Of a DNA stretch of 64,000 nt, positions 46,432 through 57,275 are shown one piece after another. This DNA comes from Coprinellus micaceus (taxonomy: Eukaryota; Basidiomycota; Agaricomycetes; Agaricales; Psathyrellaceae). Every line of letters begins with the position of its first letter. Position 1 is the stretch's first letter. A model generated the notes under the pieces. That model was not told where the DNA came from and searched no databases. It saw only the letters and a list, made by a program, of their open reading frames with translations. Position numbers and translations under genes: made by a program. The DNA is taken from positions 3,658,001 through 3,722,000 of the forward strand of contig OX596335.1 in assembly GCA_951394405.1 (NCBI GenBank), read 5' to 3'.

Positions 46432-47251
46432 ATGCCTCGCACGTGGAATATGGATGATCGCGATCGTGTGACCGACGATCAATATGGCTTCGCGACGAGA
46501 ACAAGCGCCTCTCCCACTAACCCTCACAACACCCTTCCTTTCACCGACAAAGGCGTTGCTGGACGCGCCCTCAAGTCACTATCCAGCACCGTTCTCTCAT
46601 CCTCCCCATCCATCATGCTTATGCTCTCGAAGCTGAATCACATCCTGTCGAGGGTGTTGGACCTCCCCGATCTCCACAGCGCGGTCCTCTTGACAGTCAC
46701 AGGCGAGCTTGTGTCGTACGCGTCATACTCTGGCCGACCGAAGGACGAGATCCGGGTGGTGACGGGCCTTGCGACTGAGATCTGGCAGGAGACGATGGAG
46801 CAGGGTTACGGGATGGTGGAAAGTGAGGTGAGTCGGATCTCCACAGACCAGGAGTATACACACGGCCTGTTGTCTGTGGTTAACCCCGTTGCGTTCTTCC
46901 ATGCTGACCGGTGTCAGAAGTTTGGCCGGATAGCGGTTCTACCTATCGACGACGACGTAGGTCAAATAAATGGGGAGGGTGAGGACGAGGGTGAGGACGA
47001 GAGGCAGCCACTGATGCTGCTGGCTCTCAACGCCACAGACGCAGTTGAGTGGGATGAACTCCAGGAGAAGGTGCGTACAAGAGTCCATCCTTATTGGTTA
47101 CGATGCTGAACCTTTTGCCCCCTTGCAGGGCACCGTCATTGCGGCCCATCTAGCGAAACCCCTGAGTAGGTTCCGTGACCATCTCAAGGTCAAACCCGCC
47201 CCTCCGACACCGTCGGCGCTTTCACCAACCCCTGCTCGCGGCAACCACTGA
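46432..47251 (+). CDS. Roadblock/LC7 domain protein, LAMTOR2-like Ragulator subunit
   Basis: Three exons. The domain starts at MLSKLNHILSRVLDLPDLHSAVLLTVTGELVSYASYSG and continues VVTGLATEIWQETMEQG, the roadblock core. An intron at about 46830-46917 joins VESE to KFGRIAVLPIDDD. A low-complexity acidic insertion (GEDEGEDERQ) follows, then LMLLALNATDAVEWDELQEK and, over an intron, GTVIAAHLAKPLSRFRDHL. LAMTOR2 anchors Rag GTPases to the vacuole or lysosome for TORC1 signalling and recruits MAPK scaffolds in animals. The ATG at 46432 is the first in frame, but 46615 or 46621 match the family start better; the upstream 60 residues may be leader. Confidence 0.75.
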
Positions 47252-47612
47252 GCTCCCTTTTGGACCTGTTACCCTGATGCGTTCCTGTCCGTGATATCCA
47301 TCATGCTCTGCCGCCCCTTGTCGTTGTTATGCTTTCATCTACTGCATCGTTTTCCCCTATTTTTATTGCTTTCTGTGATGACGTCTGCTAATGTTTACGG
47401 TGGTATAGACGATCTATAGACTAGATAGAGCTTTGTATAATATGTAGAACCTTTACTAGATCATGACTATTTTTTGCACTCCAGTCGGCAGTGACGCACT
47501 GAAGTGATGCGGAAATAATCGTGTAAGCAATTCTGTTGCTGTCAGTGGTCGGTTACACCGACCACCTCGCTCTCAACGCTATCTCTCCCTTCTCCTTCTC
47601 GACGGTGACAAA
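47252..47612. other. Intergenic, nothing recognised
   Basis: 361 bp containing the 3' region of the roadblock gene and the promoter of the next. AT-rich at 47400-47480. Confidence 0.4.
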
Positions 47613-49183
47613 ATGCAGGGCATATCAAGACCACTCCAGGCGTCGGCGCAGAGCGTTGCTCGTTGTATCCCAAGCTCGAGTTCACTGCTCCGGTCAACGC
47701 GTCCAAAACGCCGGAAGGTCTCCCTGCTCAGTCAGAAGGAACCTGAACCAGCGACAGAGAGCGCAGCTTGGAAGAAAAACCCCCTGCACACACCACCCCC
47801 GCCTCTATCTCCGTTCAAGAAAGAACCTCTTCCCCAGCGGATAGACCCCTATGCTCTCGCAGCCCCCGAACTCAAACACCTCCGAACGAACCTGCTCAAA
47901 CTCATAGGATCAGCACACCCGGGCCTCACAGAAACCGCAGAATACTATTTCTTGCACCCTTCGAGACAGCTGCGGTCGCTCCTTGTATTACTATTTGCTC
48001 AAGCGACGAATGGGTTGGGGAAGGAGTGGGACCGGAAATATTGGGAAGCAGGGATGGAGGCGCATAGGGGACGCGGAGAGACCTTGGACAGGCCTCTCTA
48101 CTCGTCGGACACGCTTAACGAGTGGAACCCCAGTATGCCGGAGCATACAGAAAGTTTTGCACGGCCATTCGAGCTGAAGCAGACGCGTCCGACCGGGGTG
48201 GAGGAACGTTTCATCCCGAGGCCGAGATCAAATATCCCAGCAACGCTTATGGACCCCGCGTTTCTCCTGCCAACGCAAATGCGCCTCGCACAGATTGTGG
48301 AGATGATCCATATTGCGTTGGTGATGCTTGAAAACATTCAAAATGGTGCGGAGGCCAAAGTCCCGGAGAGCAAGAATCCGTTCGGGAACAAGCTGGCAAT
48401 TCTTGGGGGTGACTTCTTGCTCGGGAGGGCAAGTACGGTGTTGTCGCGTCTCGGAGAGGCCGAGGTGGTGGAACTAGTTGCAAGTGTGATCTCGAATGTC
48501 GTGGAGGGAGAGTTTCTTCGGATGGGGAGGGTGCAGACAGCGGCGCTGGGTACTATCCAAGGTCCAAAGACGCGAGAGGAGGCTTGGGATGTGTATCTCC
48601 GGAAAACGTACCTCAAGTCGGCGAGTTTAATGGCGAAAGGAGCTAGGTCCGCTGTGATTCTTGGAGGGTGCAAGCAGAACGAGATCTGGAAGGAGGTGGC
48701 GTATGTGTACGGGAGGAACCTTGGCATGGCGAATCAGGTAGGTCGCCCGTTTCGGTTTACCTGCGCGAAGAGATGCGCCTTTCGGTGCGAGCTGACCTAT
48801 CATTCCTTACCTACAGTTGATGAAAGACTCCTTGGAGTACGAGTCGGCTACTCGCACCCCATCACCTGGTTTGGCCACCGCACCTGTCATCTATGCGATG
48901 GAAGAGTGCCCAGACCTACAGCCCTTAATTGCACGAAACTTCACCAACGACGGTGATATTGAATTGGTAGAGTCCAATTGCCTTCCTGCCAGATACCTTC
49001 CACTGATTAAAGCCTCTTGAGCAGGCTGTCGAACTTGTTCGACGGACATCGGGCATTGAACGCACCAGGACATTGGCATACTCGTACGCGGAAAGGGCCC
49101 GCGAAGTGTTGAAGCTCCTTCCAGACAGCGACGCCAAGTCAGCCTTAAACACTCTGGCGAAGCTCAAGAGGAGTTGGCTATGA
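47613..49183 (+). CDS. COQ1-like trans-polyprenyl diphosphate synthase lacking both Asp-rich motifs
   Basis: Three exons, about 490 residues. A basic N-terminus suits mitochondrial import. The fold is clear: DPYALAAPELKHLRTNLLKLIG, EYYFLHPSRQLRSLLVLLFAQATNGLG, LLPTQMRLAQIVEMIH, FGNKLAILGGDFLLGRAS, YLRKTYLKSASLMAKGARSA, EVAYVYGRNLGMANQ, GLATAPVIYA and ELVRRTSGIERTRTLAYSYAERAREVL. However, the first Asp-rich motif (DDxxD after EMIH) is replaced by ALVMLENIQNG (about residue 232), and the second after NQ reads LMKDSLEYESA instead of LVDDxLDY. These Asp residues bind the magnesium-pyrophosphate substrate. It is thus probably inactive alone. It could be the non-catalytic partner (Dlp1/PDSS2-type) of a heteromeric ubiquinone side-chain synthase, or a decaying COQ1 copy. 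No frame break is seen. Confidence 0.8.
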
Positions 49184-49472
49184 GCGTGCATAGGGCCCTT
49201 GGACTTTCGTATTGCTGCTTTCGCATAGACTATGTGCGTTCCCGTCATTGATGTGCTCCCTTGGGCTTCGCTTGCTGTGCTTCTATTCTGTCCCACTAAG
49301 ACTATGCAGATACTTTATAACTGACATTATACATAGTCTAGACACGCCACTCCCTTCTCAATAGAAGCATTGGACATTTGGATTCTCATCACTTCCAGTA
49401 CGAACTTCAAGTTGAATGCAGGCGCGATGGGTATGTACAAGTTGGGGGGTATCTTTCCGGCTGTATGGGGGG
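49184..49472. other. Convergent 3' regions
   Basis: About 290 bp between COQ1-like and methyltransferase 2 stop codons. Nothing recognised. Confidence 0.4.
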
Positions 49473-51122
49473 CTATACGTCTGCACCGTTGTCTGGAACG
49501 ACATAGTCGTAGCGCTTCGTTGCCCATATGCACTGCAGGCGCGTATACTGAGGTTCGTCGGAATGGTTAAGCTCACGAAGGGAGCACTGCTCGATAATAT
49601 CCACTTCTTGCTCCGACACACCCTTCCCCAATAGCAGCGGCTTCCCGGAGCGCAAGAACGCCTAGCATCCGCAGGTTTAGGTCGGGTTTAGGCGAAGCCG
49701 AAATAGAACAGAAAATGTACACACCGAAATATCATCCCGAATCATTGAGTATACATGCTCAGCGTACATCTCGTCGTTCCCCGGAATCGTGGGGATCCAA
49801 ACATCGCGATATGTGATGTTCTCAAACGCGCCGTGGGTGGTAACCCACGTCCACAGATGCGAGGCTGCATCGGTGTCTCCCCCGGACAACCTCACGGCCT
49901 TGTTCATGTGCGCCATGAACCGCGACCAGTAAGGAGGACCCACAGGTGCGTCCAAATCGACTTTGATACGCTGGCGGAAACGGTTGTAGATAGTGAAGTC
50001 GAACTCCGCGAGCTCTACGAGGGCTCCGGGTTTGAGGATCCGAGAGATGCGTTCGATGAGGAGCTGGTAGTCTTTTACCTGCGCAATGTAGAGTGGGGGA
50101 CGGGGGGTCAGTGAAGGGAAGACAGCTAGGAGACCTCCTAACTCAGTGCAGACCTACCCCTGAAGATATTAGGCGCGCGTGGACGACGTCGAATTGACCG
50201 TAAAAATGGTCCAAACCAAGGTTCACATCGTCGACTTCACTTCTGCGAAACGGGTGGAATACGATGCCTCGGTCAATGGAACTAACATATCACTATGAGG
50301 AGGCCATACCTCACATTAGGTGGTAGATTTCGCGTGCTATTCAGTTAAGCGCCCGTCGGGAACCGAATGTAAGCCTCACACTGCAATAGACGGGTCAACC
50401 GCAAACGCACTCTCGAATAGGCACCAAGTCAACTGCGAGGCCCTCACAGAAAGGGAAGTCTCGCGCAACGTCCCGTATCCTAGAAGAGCGCTCAACCGAT
50501 AATTACTGCCGACATGAGAGTGAACCCTGCTCACCAGGCACCATTTCCGCATCCAAGGTCTAAAACCTTCTTCTCTCCCGGGATAACACTCTCCATTATC
50601 TCCCTCATGTCTGGAGGGTACTTGGCGCCCATGATTTCGATGAACATCTGGTGCTGCTTCTCTGCGTTGAGTGAACGCATGAGGTAAGGCCGGTTGAGGA
50701 TCCGAAGGGCACATACCTAGCCGATGCCACTCCTCGTCGTCCGCAGGAAGTCGATACACATCACAATAGTTATTCAAACCTCTCCCAAACTCCTGCCGAT
50801 ATATGTGTGTCTGTAAGGAGTCTGTCAACGAGATGACGCTCGCAGGGGACGGACTCCTCGACTGAGACTCCTGATTCGTCCGTTCGTAGGATGTGTACGA
50901 GCTTGGGCGGCTCGCTTCGGTCATTGCCTTGAACGACGGTGCGGAGTGGACTGAGGAATTCGGCTGACTGCTCCGCGTTCTGAAGCTACGTTGCGACTCC
51001 TGGCCGTCATTGGACTGGATATCCATATTGACGTCTTGGTCCATGTAGTCTTCCTCATCGCTGTCGCTGTTGTCGCTGAAATCATATGGGTCGTAGTAAC
51101 CCAGCGTGTTGTATCCAGGCAT
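49473..51122 (-). CDS. SAM-dependent methyltransferase, UmtA/LaeA-like (copy 2)
   Basis: Same architecture as copy 1. The N-terminus MPGYNTLGYYDPYDFSDNSDSDEED is acidic and Ser-rich, then CDVYRLPADDEEWHRL. Core motifs are PGEKKVLDLGCGNGAW (about 50560), ARDFPFCEGLAVDLVPI, NLGLDHFYGQFDVVH, LLIERISRILKPGALVELAEFD and PYWSRFMAHMNKAVRLSGGD. The C-terminus has EQCSLRELNHSDEPQYTRLQCIWATKRYDYV. Motif I ends GAW here and GEW in copy 1. A very long open frame continues upstream to 51350, but conserved sequence begins at the Met at 51122. Substrate unknown. Confidence 0.87.
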
Positions 51123-51565
51123 GGTGTAACGTCGGAGATGCAGGGCTTGGAATAGCGGGGAGGGAAAAGAAAGCCAAGAGACGAAGCTTCCTGTCAGGGC
51201 CCACAAACATTGCATCTTTGGCCGGATTGAGCGTCCCCAGTGCCCTGCCTTCGACATCATGAAGCTCCATCTAGACGCTCGGCACCTGGAAGGATGATGC
51301 ACCGTTGCGAAAGTCTGACAGGTCGCGACGGCATTGCCGTAATGTTGCACTGATATCGATTAAACCTTGAAGTGTTGTGGGCTCTCGGCGGACTCAGGAT
51401 CCCAATTTTGGAGGGCTAGGAGGAGACCAGTACATTACGAGGATACGGAAGGCGCCTGACTGGGTACATATCGAGGAAACCCCCTAAAAGCGCGGGCAGC
51501 ACCGCCTCGTCCGTGAAAGGAGCAAATGAAAGGTGAGCACTAGGTACGGACGACTGCCACAGGTG
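51123..51565. other. Intergenic, promoter of methyltransferase 2 and 3' region of F-box gene A
   Basis: 443 bp. The frame of methyltransferase 2 stays open to 51350, but nothing conserved is visible there. Confidence 0.4.
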
Positions 51566-53275
51566 TCACAAGAAATTGTACAGTACCAGACGGGTAGTAA
51601 GGGAACCTGAATCGTCAATCTCCTTGAACTGGACAACTGCTTTGGAGCTAGCTGGACAAAACGAAGCACTCCCGAGTCGTCGTTCGCAGAAAGGTACAAA
51701 TTGGAGCGAGTCTTTACGCAGTTCAGGGTCGGAGTCTCTGTTGGCCAAGGGAGCGGGCTTCGACAATGCAAGGTGGTTATGCCATGCCACTCCGAACCGT
51801 CCGTTGCACCGTTGATGATAATTGACCAAAGACGACAAAGACATGTCGTTGGGTATGGGATAAGCGCATTTCAGCACTTGCGAAAGCTCTAACGTGCTCT
51901 GTGTGGGCTTGTCCGGGTCGAGCGCGAACCTGTATCGATACAGGTGCGGAGGTGCGCCTTGATGCCCAAGAGGGTTGGTTCCTTGGTGGCACCGGATATC
52001 GTAGATCATGGAACGTGCACCGTCCAGGGGCCGACACAGGTCTGGGGAGCCAACGTCGTGGCCTGTGAACGCATATACCCGGTCATGTAGAAGGGAAAAG
52101 GAGGGGGAAGTGGGAAGGGAGCACAAATCTCTGAAGTAGACGTAGTCGCCGTTGATCGGCTCCGGTTTCGCCATTCGGGAAAGGTGCAAACCGGAGAGCC
52201 CAACTGGTGAGATGTATATTAGGTAGCCTTGCATTAAGAATAGCTAGACGTTGCAAGGGGATAGTGAGTAACTTGACCATGACGGGCACTCTGGAGTGGG
52301 CTCACCTCCGTGTATGCGTGGCCGCCTTCGACCCCCAAAATCCAACCAGTAAAGGAGCTATGAGCGTAGTCCCAGAGCAGCGTCATATCCGATGCCTGGA
52401 ATAGGACCTCGCTGTCGCTAGATACGATGTTAAGATCTGCAGAGACACCAATCCGGGAGGTGTACAAGAAGGTGTGTTCATATTGCTTCGCATTGAACCC
52501 CTCTTCCTCTTCGTAGGTAACCTCGACAAGAATCCATCTCTCACAACGGTGGACTTCATCAACACTACCAGTGGGAAGGGTAGTCATTACTTCAGGTTTG
52601 AACATACAGTTAGAAAGGGTCTACTCACGACAGGATGAGGCCAGGAGGTATCGTTTCTTCGCGTGACCACATGAAGTGCAGCTTGTTGGCAGCGGGGGCA
52701 TTGGTATACATGAGGTAGTCGACATGGCCGATGGTTTGCGAAAATGCAAGATTTGGGGTCGGTATGGAATCACGGAGATCCCATATCTCATACGAGGTAT
52801 TGGTCCAGACAAGTAAGAACCGACCGCCCCGAATCAAGTAGATGTCCCGTATCTGCCTGTCGACCCATGCTGCCCATCCATCGCGTTCCAAGTCGAGGTC
52901 GTCGCGGTCAAGTCGGAGGTTCGTGATGGTAGAAGTCATGCGAGCACCAGGACTGAGGGTAGCCCGGTCATAAGACCTGGCAAACCTGACTGGCGCTGCG
53001 ACTGCATGCTTGTACTCTGAGATGGTGGAGAGGTCGCCGTAGCCGGGGGAGAAAAGTTGGTTCCGTAGGCAATGCTGCTGGAGACATTCACGCCATATCA
53101 TGGTGCCGGCCTCCTCGATGAGGTTATTGAAGTATTTACAAGTCTGGAGCCCACACTGAGCCACCTTTGCACCGAAAGAATGGAATGCGATGCATACCAA
53201 TTGGAAGTGCACAATATCGCGAGGATCGAGGAACTTCATAATTTCGAGTTGCAGGTCGGAAGGCAGCGAGAGCAT
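51566..53275 (-). CDS. F-box protein, tandem copy A
   Basis: Four exons. The F-box is at the N-terminus: MLSLPSDLQLEIMKFLDPRDIVHFQL, followed after an intron by TCKYFNNLIEEAGTMIW. Then come a linker and a degenerate beta-rich region with RDIYLIRGGRFLLVW, YEIWDLRD, KLHFMWSREETIPP, EVTYEEEEGF and HQRCNGRFGVAW. It ends SFCPASSKAVVQFKEID. Single WD-like strands are seen but no full WD40 repeat can be counted. Likely an SCF substrate receptor. The copy at 53633-55323 has the same layout. A longer start at 53326 is possible; I chose the Met that aligns with copy B. Confidence 0.8.
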
Positions 53276-53632
53276 TGTGTCGTTTTTCCGCGGAGCACCA
53301 GGCTCGGAAACACAGTTCAGAATCAAGTCAGGGTGAGGTCGACGTGGCTATTTTCGAGAGCAGGGTCTGAACGTTGTGTTGGTATTGGGGAGAGATTGCG
53401 AACTAGAGATCAGAAATCACTGCGACGGAAGTGTGATAGGCGCCTACAGTACATACATACATACATACAGTGAGCTGCTGGAGGGCAGTCTCGGACATTC
53501 AAATGTTCACATGCACATCAGAGTAAATCCACTTTACTCCAGAACCATTGGGCAGTGCTGACGTATCGAAAAGTGCAGTCAATCCTTGTGAGCACAGGAG
53601 GTAGATGAGCTCAAATCGTAAAGAGGAGTATA
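53276..53632. other. Intergenic between the two F-box copies
   Basis: 357 bp with a TACA microsatellite and no coding signal. Confidence 0.4.
53449..53469. repeat. (TACA)n microsatellite
   Basis: About five tandem TACA units in the gap between the two F-box genes. Confidence 0.8.
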
Positions 53633-55323
53633 TTATACAAAGTCAAACAACTCCAGACGCGAAACGAACACACCAGGCTTATCTTTATGTCTCTCGCGTA
53701 AAAGCAACACTGCTCTAGCACTGGCAGGACAGAAGGAAGACCGAAAGAAAATTCCTTCGTCGATGGGCGCACAGAAGGGAACGAAGGAGAGGGAACGGTC
53801 GCTTTCGCTAGGGTGAGAAGTATCGAAGGATTGGGAGCTTTGAAACAATGCCAGGTGGTCGGACCACACGACTCCTAGGCGCCCATTACATCGCTGATGA
53901 TAGTGGGAGAATAAGTCCACGTCCAGTCGATGGGTCGAGCCTGGGTATTTACACGCGGCTACCCCCAGGCGTTGCAAGGTGCTCTGGGCTGGGTTCGTTG
54001 CATTGAACTCGAATTTGTATCGGTGGAGCTCCGTCGGGGGCCCGTCGCCTTTAGCCCCCACCTTGATGTCGTAGTTCAGGGCCTGGGTATCGTCTCGCGG
54101 TCGGCAGATGTCCGGTGCGAGGATGTCACAATCTGCGAAGGTGTATGGGACTTCATGAGAAATGAGGAAGGTCGGGGAAATGCGAGGGCAATTCGACGCC
54201 TGCTCGGCAAAATTAACAAACCCAGTTTGTATGGGTGCCATGTTGGACAGATCGATGCGTATTCCAGACACTCCAGCTTCGGTTATGTATACGAGGTGGT
54301 CTTGAACCAAGAAAATCTGGTAGTGGTCCGTCATCAACTAAAGAGGGCACAAAACACTCGTCGGATGGTGCTCACTTCCGTGTTATCCGTTCCCCCTCCC
54401 AGTGTCCATCCAGTACAGCTGTTCCGAGTGTAGTCCCATGCTACGGTCAATTCACGAAACTGGAAGACCACTTTTTCATCGCTCGTTACGAGATTGAAGC
54501 TGTTGAACAAATCAAGGGTTCTCGATGGGTAGACGAGGACGAATTCAAAGCTTTCCGCACTGAAACCTCCTTTCTCGTCGTATGTCAGTTCGATCAGCCC
54601 CCATCTGTTGGCTCTGTCGCAGATCTCGTAGTCCTGGCCTCTGACAAAGTCAATCAGGCCTGTGGGCGTGTGTTCATCGAAAGTGGCGCTTACGATTGGA
54701 CGAGCGTAGCAGGTACCGACTCTTTGCGCGACCAGATGTATTGTAGCTTGTTACTGGTTGGTGAGTTCGTGTAGGTATTGTATGCACGTTCGAAGTGGCC
54801 GACGAAGTGCTTGAGAGCGAGTTTTGGCGTAGCGGGTTCTTGAAGGTCCCAAACTTCGTACGCGCCGTTGATAATTGCTAGCAGGAATCGGCCTCCCCGT
54901 ATGAGGTGGATGTAGCGGAAGGGAGGGTGTTCCCATTCCCCAGATTCGTTGTCGTGGGGCAGTCGAATCTCGGTACGGACGGACGCCATGAAATCCCCCT
55001 CTGTTCGAGCAGCGCGCTCATACGATTTTGTGAATTTCATCGGCGCTGTCAACGCATTTTTGCAATCCGAGGCTGCAGAAAGGTGACTGTAGCTGGGCCA
55101 GAATAGAAGATTGCGTTTGCAATGGTGTTGCAGGGATTCACGGCGCCAGACCACTGCGGCAGCATCCTCGACGAGGTCATGAAAGTATTTACAGGTCTTC
55201 GGCACATCAGCAGATGCCGGAGGAGAAAAGGGATACGAAACGAACCAGTTGGAGGTAGAGAATGTCGTGGGGGTCAAGGCACTTGACAATTTCGAGCTGC
55301 AAGTCCGAAGGAAGGGAGATCAT
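53633..55323 (-). CDS. F-box protein, tandem copy B
   Basis: Starts MISLPSDLQLEIVKCLDPHDILYLQL, then after an intron TCKYFHDLVEDAAAVVW. RYIHLIRGGRFLLAI, YEVWDLQEP, NKLQYIWSRKESVPATLV, ELTYDEKGGFSAESF and HYHQRCNGRLGVVWSDHLALF follow. It ends SSFCPASARAVLLLRERH and LELFDFV. Every block has a partner in copy A at the same place, so the two are a tandem duplication that has diverged a good deal. Likely an SCF adaptor with an unknown target. Confidence 0.8.
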
Positions 55324-55845
55324 GTCGTTGTGCAGTGCACGGTAGAAGTTGGTGTCTGCGTGGTGGTCCTCAGGGATTTTCATCTGTTCAGTATGTTGTG
55401 CGGTGTCAAGGCAGGCCTGAGAGTGCCCAAGGTGCTGGTTAACTCATGATGATGGTTGGACGTCAAAAGACCTGTGTCGGTCACGATGGGCGACAATAGA
55501 CGCCCATCAGAACCTTCACGCGGGGTTGCCGAAAGACATGTGGAGGGCTGTGGAGGGGCGTCTGAGCCTTGGCTCTCGACCCCGTGCCGGAGTGTGGGAT
55601 TGTAATGTCAAGCTTTTGCCTTCCCTCCCATCCAGCGGTCTTGTCCTTTACGTCCATGTCTCTGCTGCTTCTCTTCCCCTTCGAATGTCACAGAAGAAAT
55701 CCACTTTGACAGAACAATCACCTGGACACCGAACTGCGGTTCCTCGACCGTGACTCGAGCTCTTGCTCAGGAGCTCCGTGCTCTGGAACACTCTCAGCCA
55801 GCCCTGACGCAGAATCGACAGTCGATAGCCTGCGTCTGAACAAAG
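55324..55845. promoter_or_regulatory. Divergent promoter region, F-box copy B and unknown gene
   Basis: About 520 bp between start codons on opposite strands. No motif stands out. Confidence 0.35.
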
Positions 55846-56796
55846 ATGGTGTCCTCATGGTTTAGCAAAGCCGTATCTCTCATGGACACTCGCCTTCAGG
55901 CGGCTGGACTGTCGATCCCGAATGATACACTTCTCGGAGAATATGTGAGTCCTTCCGCTCAAGCAATACTTCGATGTTAGCCGAAATCTCACACTCGCTC
56001 CGCAGTCTATCAACGTTGGCTCCCTCCATGCAGTGTTACCTACGCTTCCAGCCGACATAGGACATCGGCTTGCCGGTCTATGTGGAGATACATTCAATCC
56101 AGTTCGCCAAGTGCTTGCCGACGATGTTGATACTATAACACGCGTTCTTCTGGAATTGGAAACATTGTACCAATGCCAGAAGACCTCTGAATACAATTCC
56201 GAGGTATGCCCAGACCTCGAGGCGATGCCGCTATTTATTTGTACTCATCGTCAGTTTCGATAGGTTGAGGGTTCCCATCGAACGATTGATCCTATCCAGC
56301 CAGAAGCTTTGCTAGCGACCACCATGGCCATCGGTCCCCAGGAGCGTGTGCACAAACCGCGGGTTCTACCAAAATGCCGACAATCTTCGGTGAGTCAATT
56401 TGGCTTGGGGCACGGGTGCTCATTTGACTCTAATCTCGGTCCCGTTAGGCCCCTATCCCAATAGTAATCCCTAGTACCCACCCAGCAGCACCTACCATCA
56501 TCATCAATTCGTGTGGATCGCAGAACCAGGAGGCGACTTGCCGCGTCCCCCTCCAAAACAGCGCCTTTGGCAAGATGCTGACTGTCCCGATGCACTCTTA
56601 TTACAATGGCGTCTATCCCCCCATGTCATTATGCACGCACACTGCATCGATACCTGCGCTCGAAGATTGGATATGGGAGAATGGCCACTGGGAAGTGGTT
56701 CTCCCGTCTCTTGATCAGCAGGCTAAGAGAGGCATCTCTTCGAAAATGCACGCCACAAGGAGAAGGTCCCGCAGGCCATGTAGCTCTGAAAACTGA
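55846..56796 (+). CDS. Hypothetical protein, about 240 residues, four exons
   Basis: Exon joins keep phase 0 throughout: MVSSWFSKAVSLMDTRLQAA to GEY, then SINVGSLHAVLPTLPADIGHRL to YNSE, VEGSHRTIDPIQPE to CRQSS, and APIPIVIPSTHPAAPTIII onward. The last exon contains ALEDWIWENGHWEVVLPSLDQQAKRG and ends in a basic tail (TRRRSRRPC). Residues 45-95 predict a helix with ETLYQCQ. I recognise no family. The Trp-rich WIWENGHWE and the basic tail are the most distinctive parts. A second frame stays open from 56606 to 56923, so the C-terminus could change with splicing. Confidence 0.5.
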
Positions 56797-57275
56797 ATTC
56801 AAACGCAAGTCCCATCGATATAGTGCCCTATATACAACACCCTGGTCTCTGGACCGCCAAAACGCTTGGCACCATCGTGATTGTTCGCCGACTGTCCTAC
56901 GGGCACCTGCATCTGCATTTTAGCATTTCTGTTCACCTCAAATATTCGGCTCTGCATTTCTGTCGCATGTAGACTTTCCTGTAGACACCATTCGAACTAC
57001 GAATACACCTAATCTACTACTCCCAGTCCCATGTCGCTGAAACCAACTCCAAGTTTGTGAATTGCCCCTGAACCAAAATGGGGTTGTGCCCACGTGCTGC
57101 AACGTCACTGTGATGGCAGAAACCATTATGGGTGCTCCTCTCCTTCAGCCACTTCCAAGTCCCCACTCGCCGTTCAACCGTCGTTTGTGGGCACAGTTTC
57201 TGCCCATCTCTCCTCTTAACCACCTATTCTCGGTTAACCTTCGCATCTCCTCACGTCGGGGACCTCCGTGACGCG
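56797..57275. other. Intergenic, promoter of SMP-domain gene
   Basis: About 480 bp. The frame of the next gene is open back to 57132, but the membrane anchor starts at the Met at 57276, so the rest is taken as leader. Confidence 0.4.

Noticed and set aside
47613..49183. Ordinary catalytic COQ1
   Set aside because: Both Asp-rich motifs are absent from a continuous exon sequence, so an active enzyme was not called.
51123..51350. N-terminal extension of methyltransferase 2 by an open frame to 51350
   Set aside because: The sequence upstream of 51122 has no counterpart in copy 1 and the conserved layout begins at 51122; treated as 5' leader.
53449..53469. TACA repeat as part of a transposon end
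   Set aside because: A simple microsatellite with no inverted repeat or target duplication visible.
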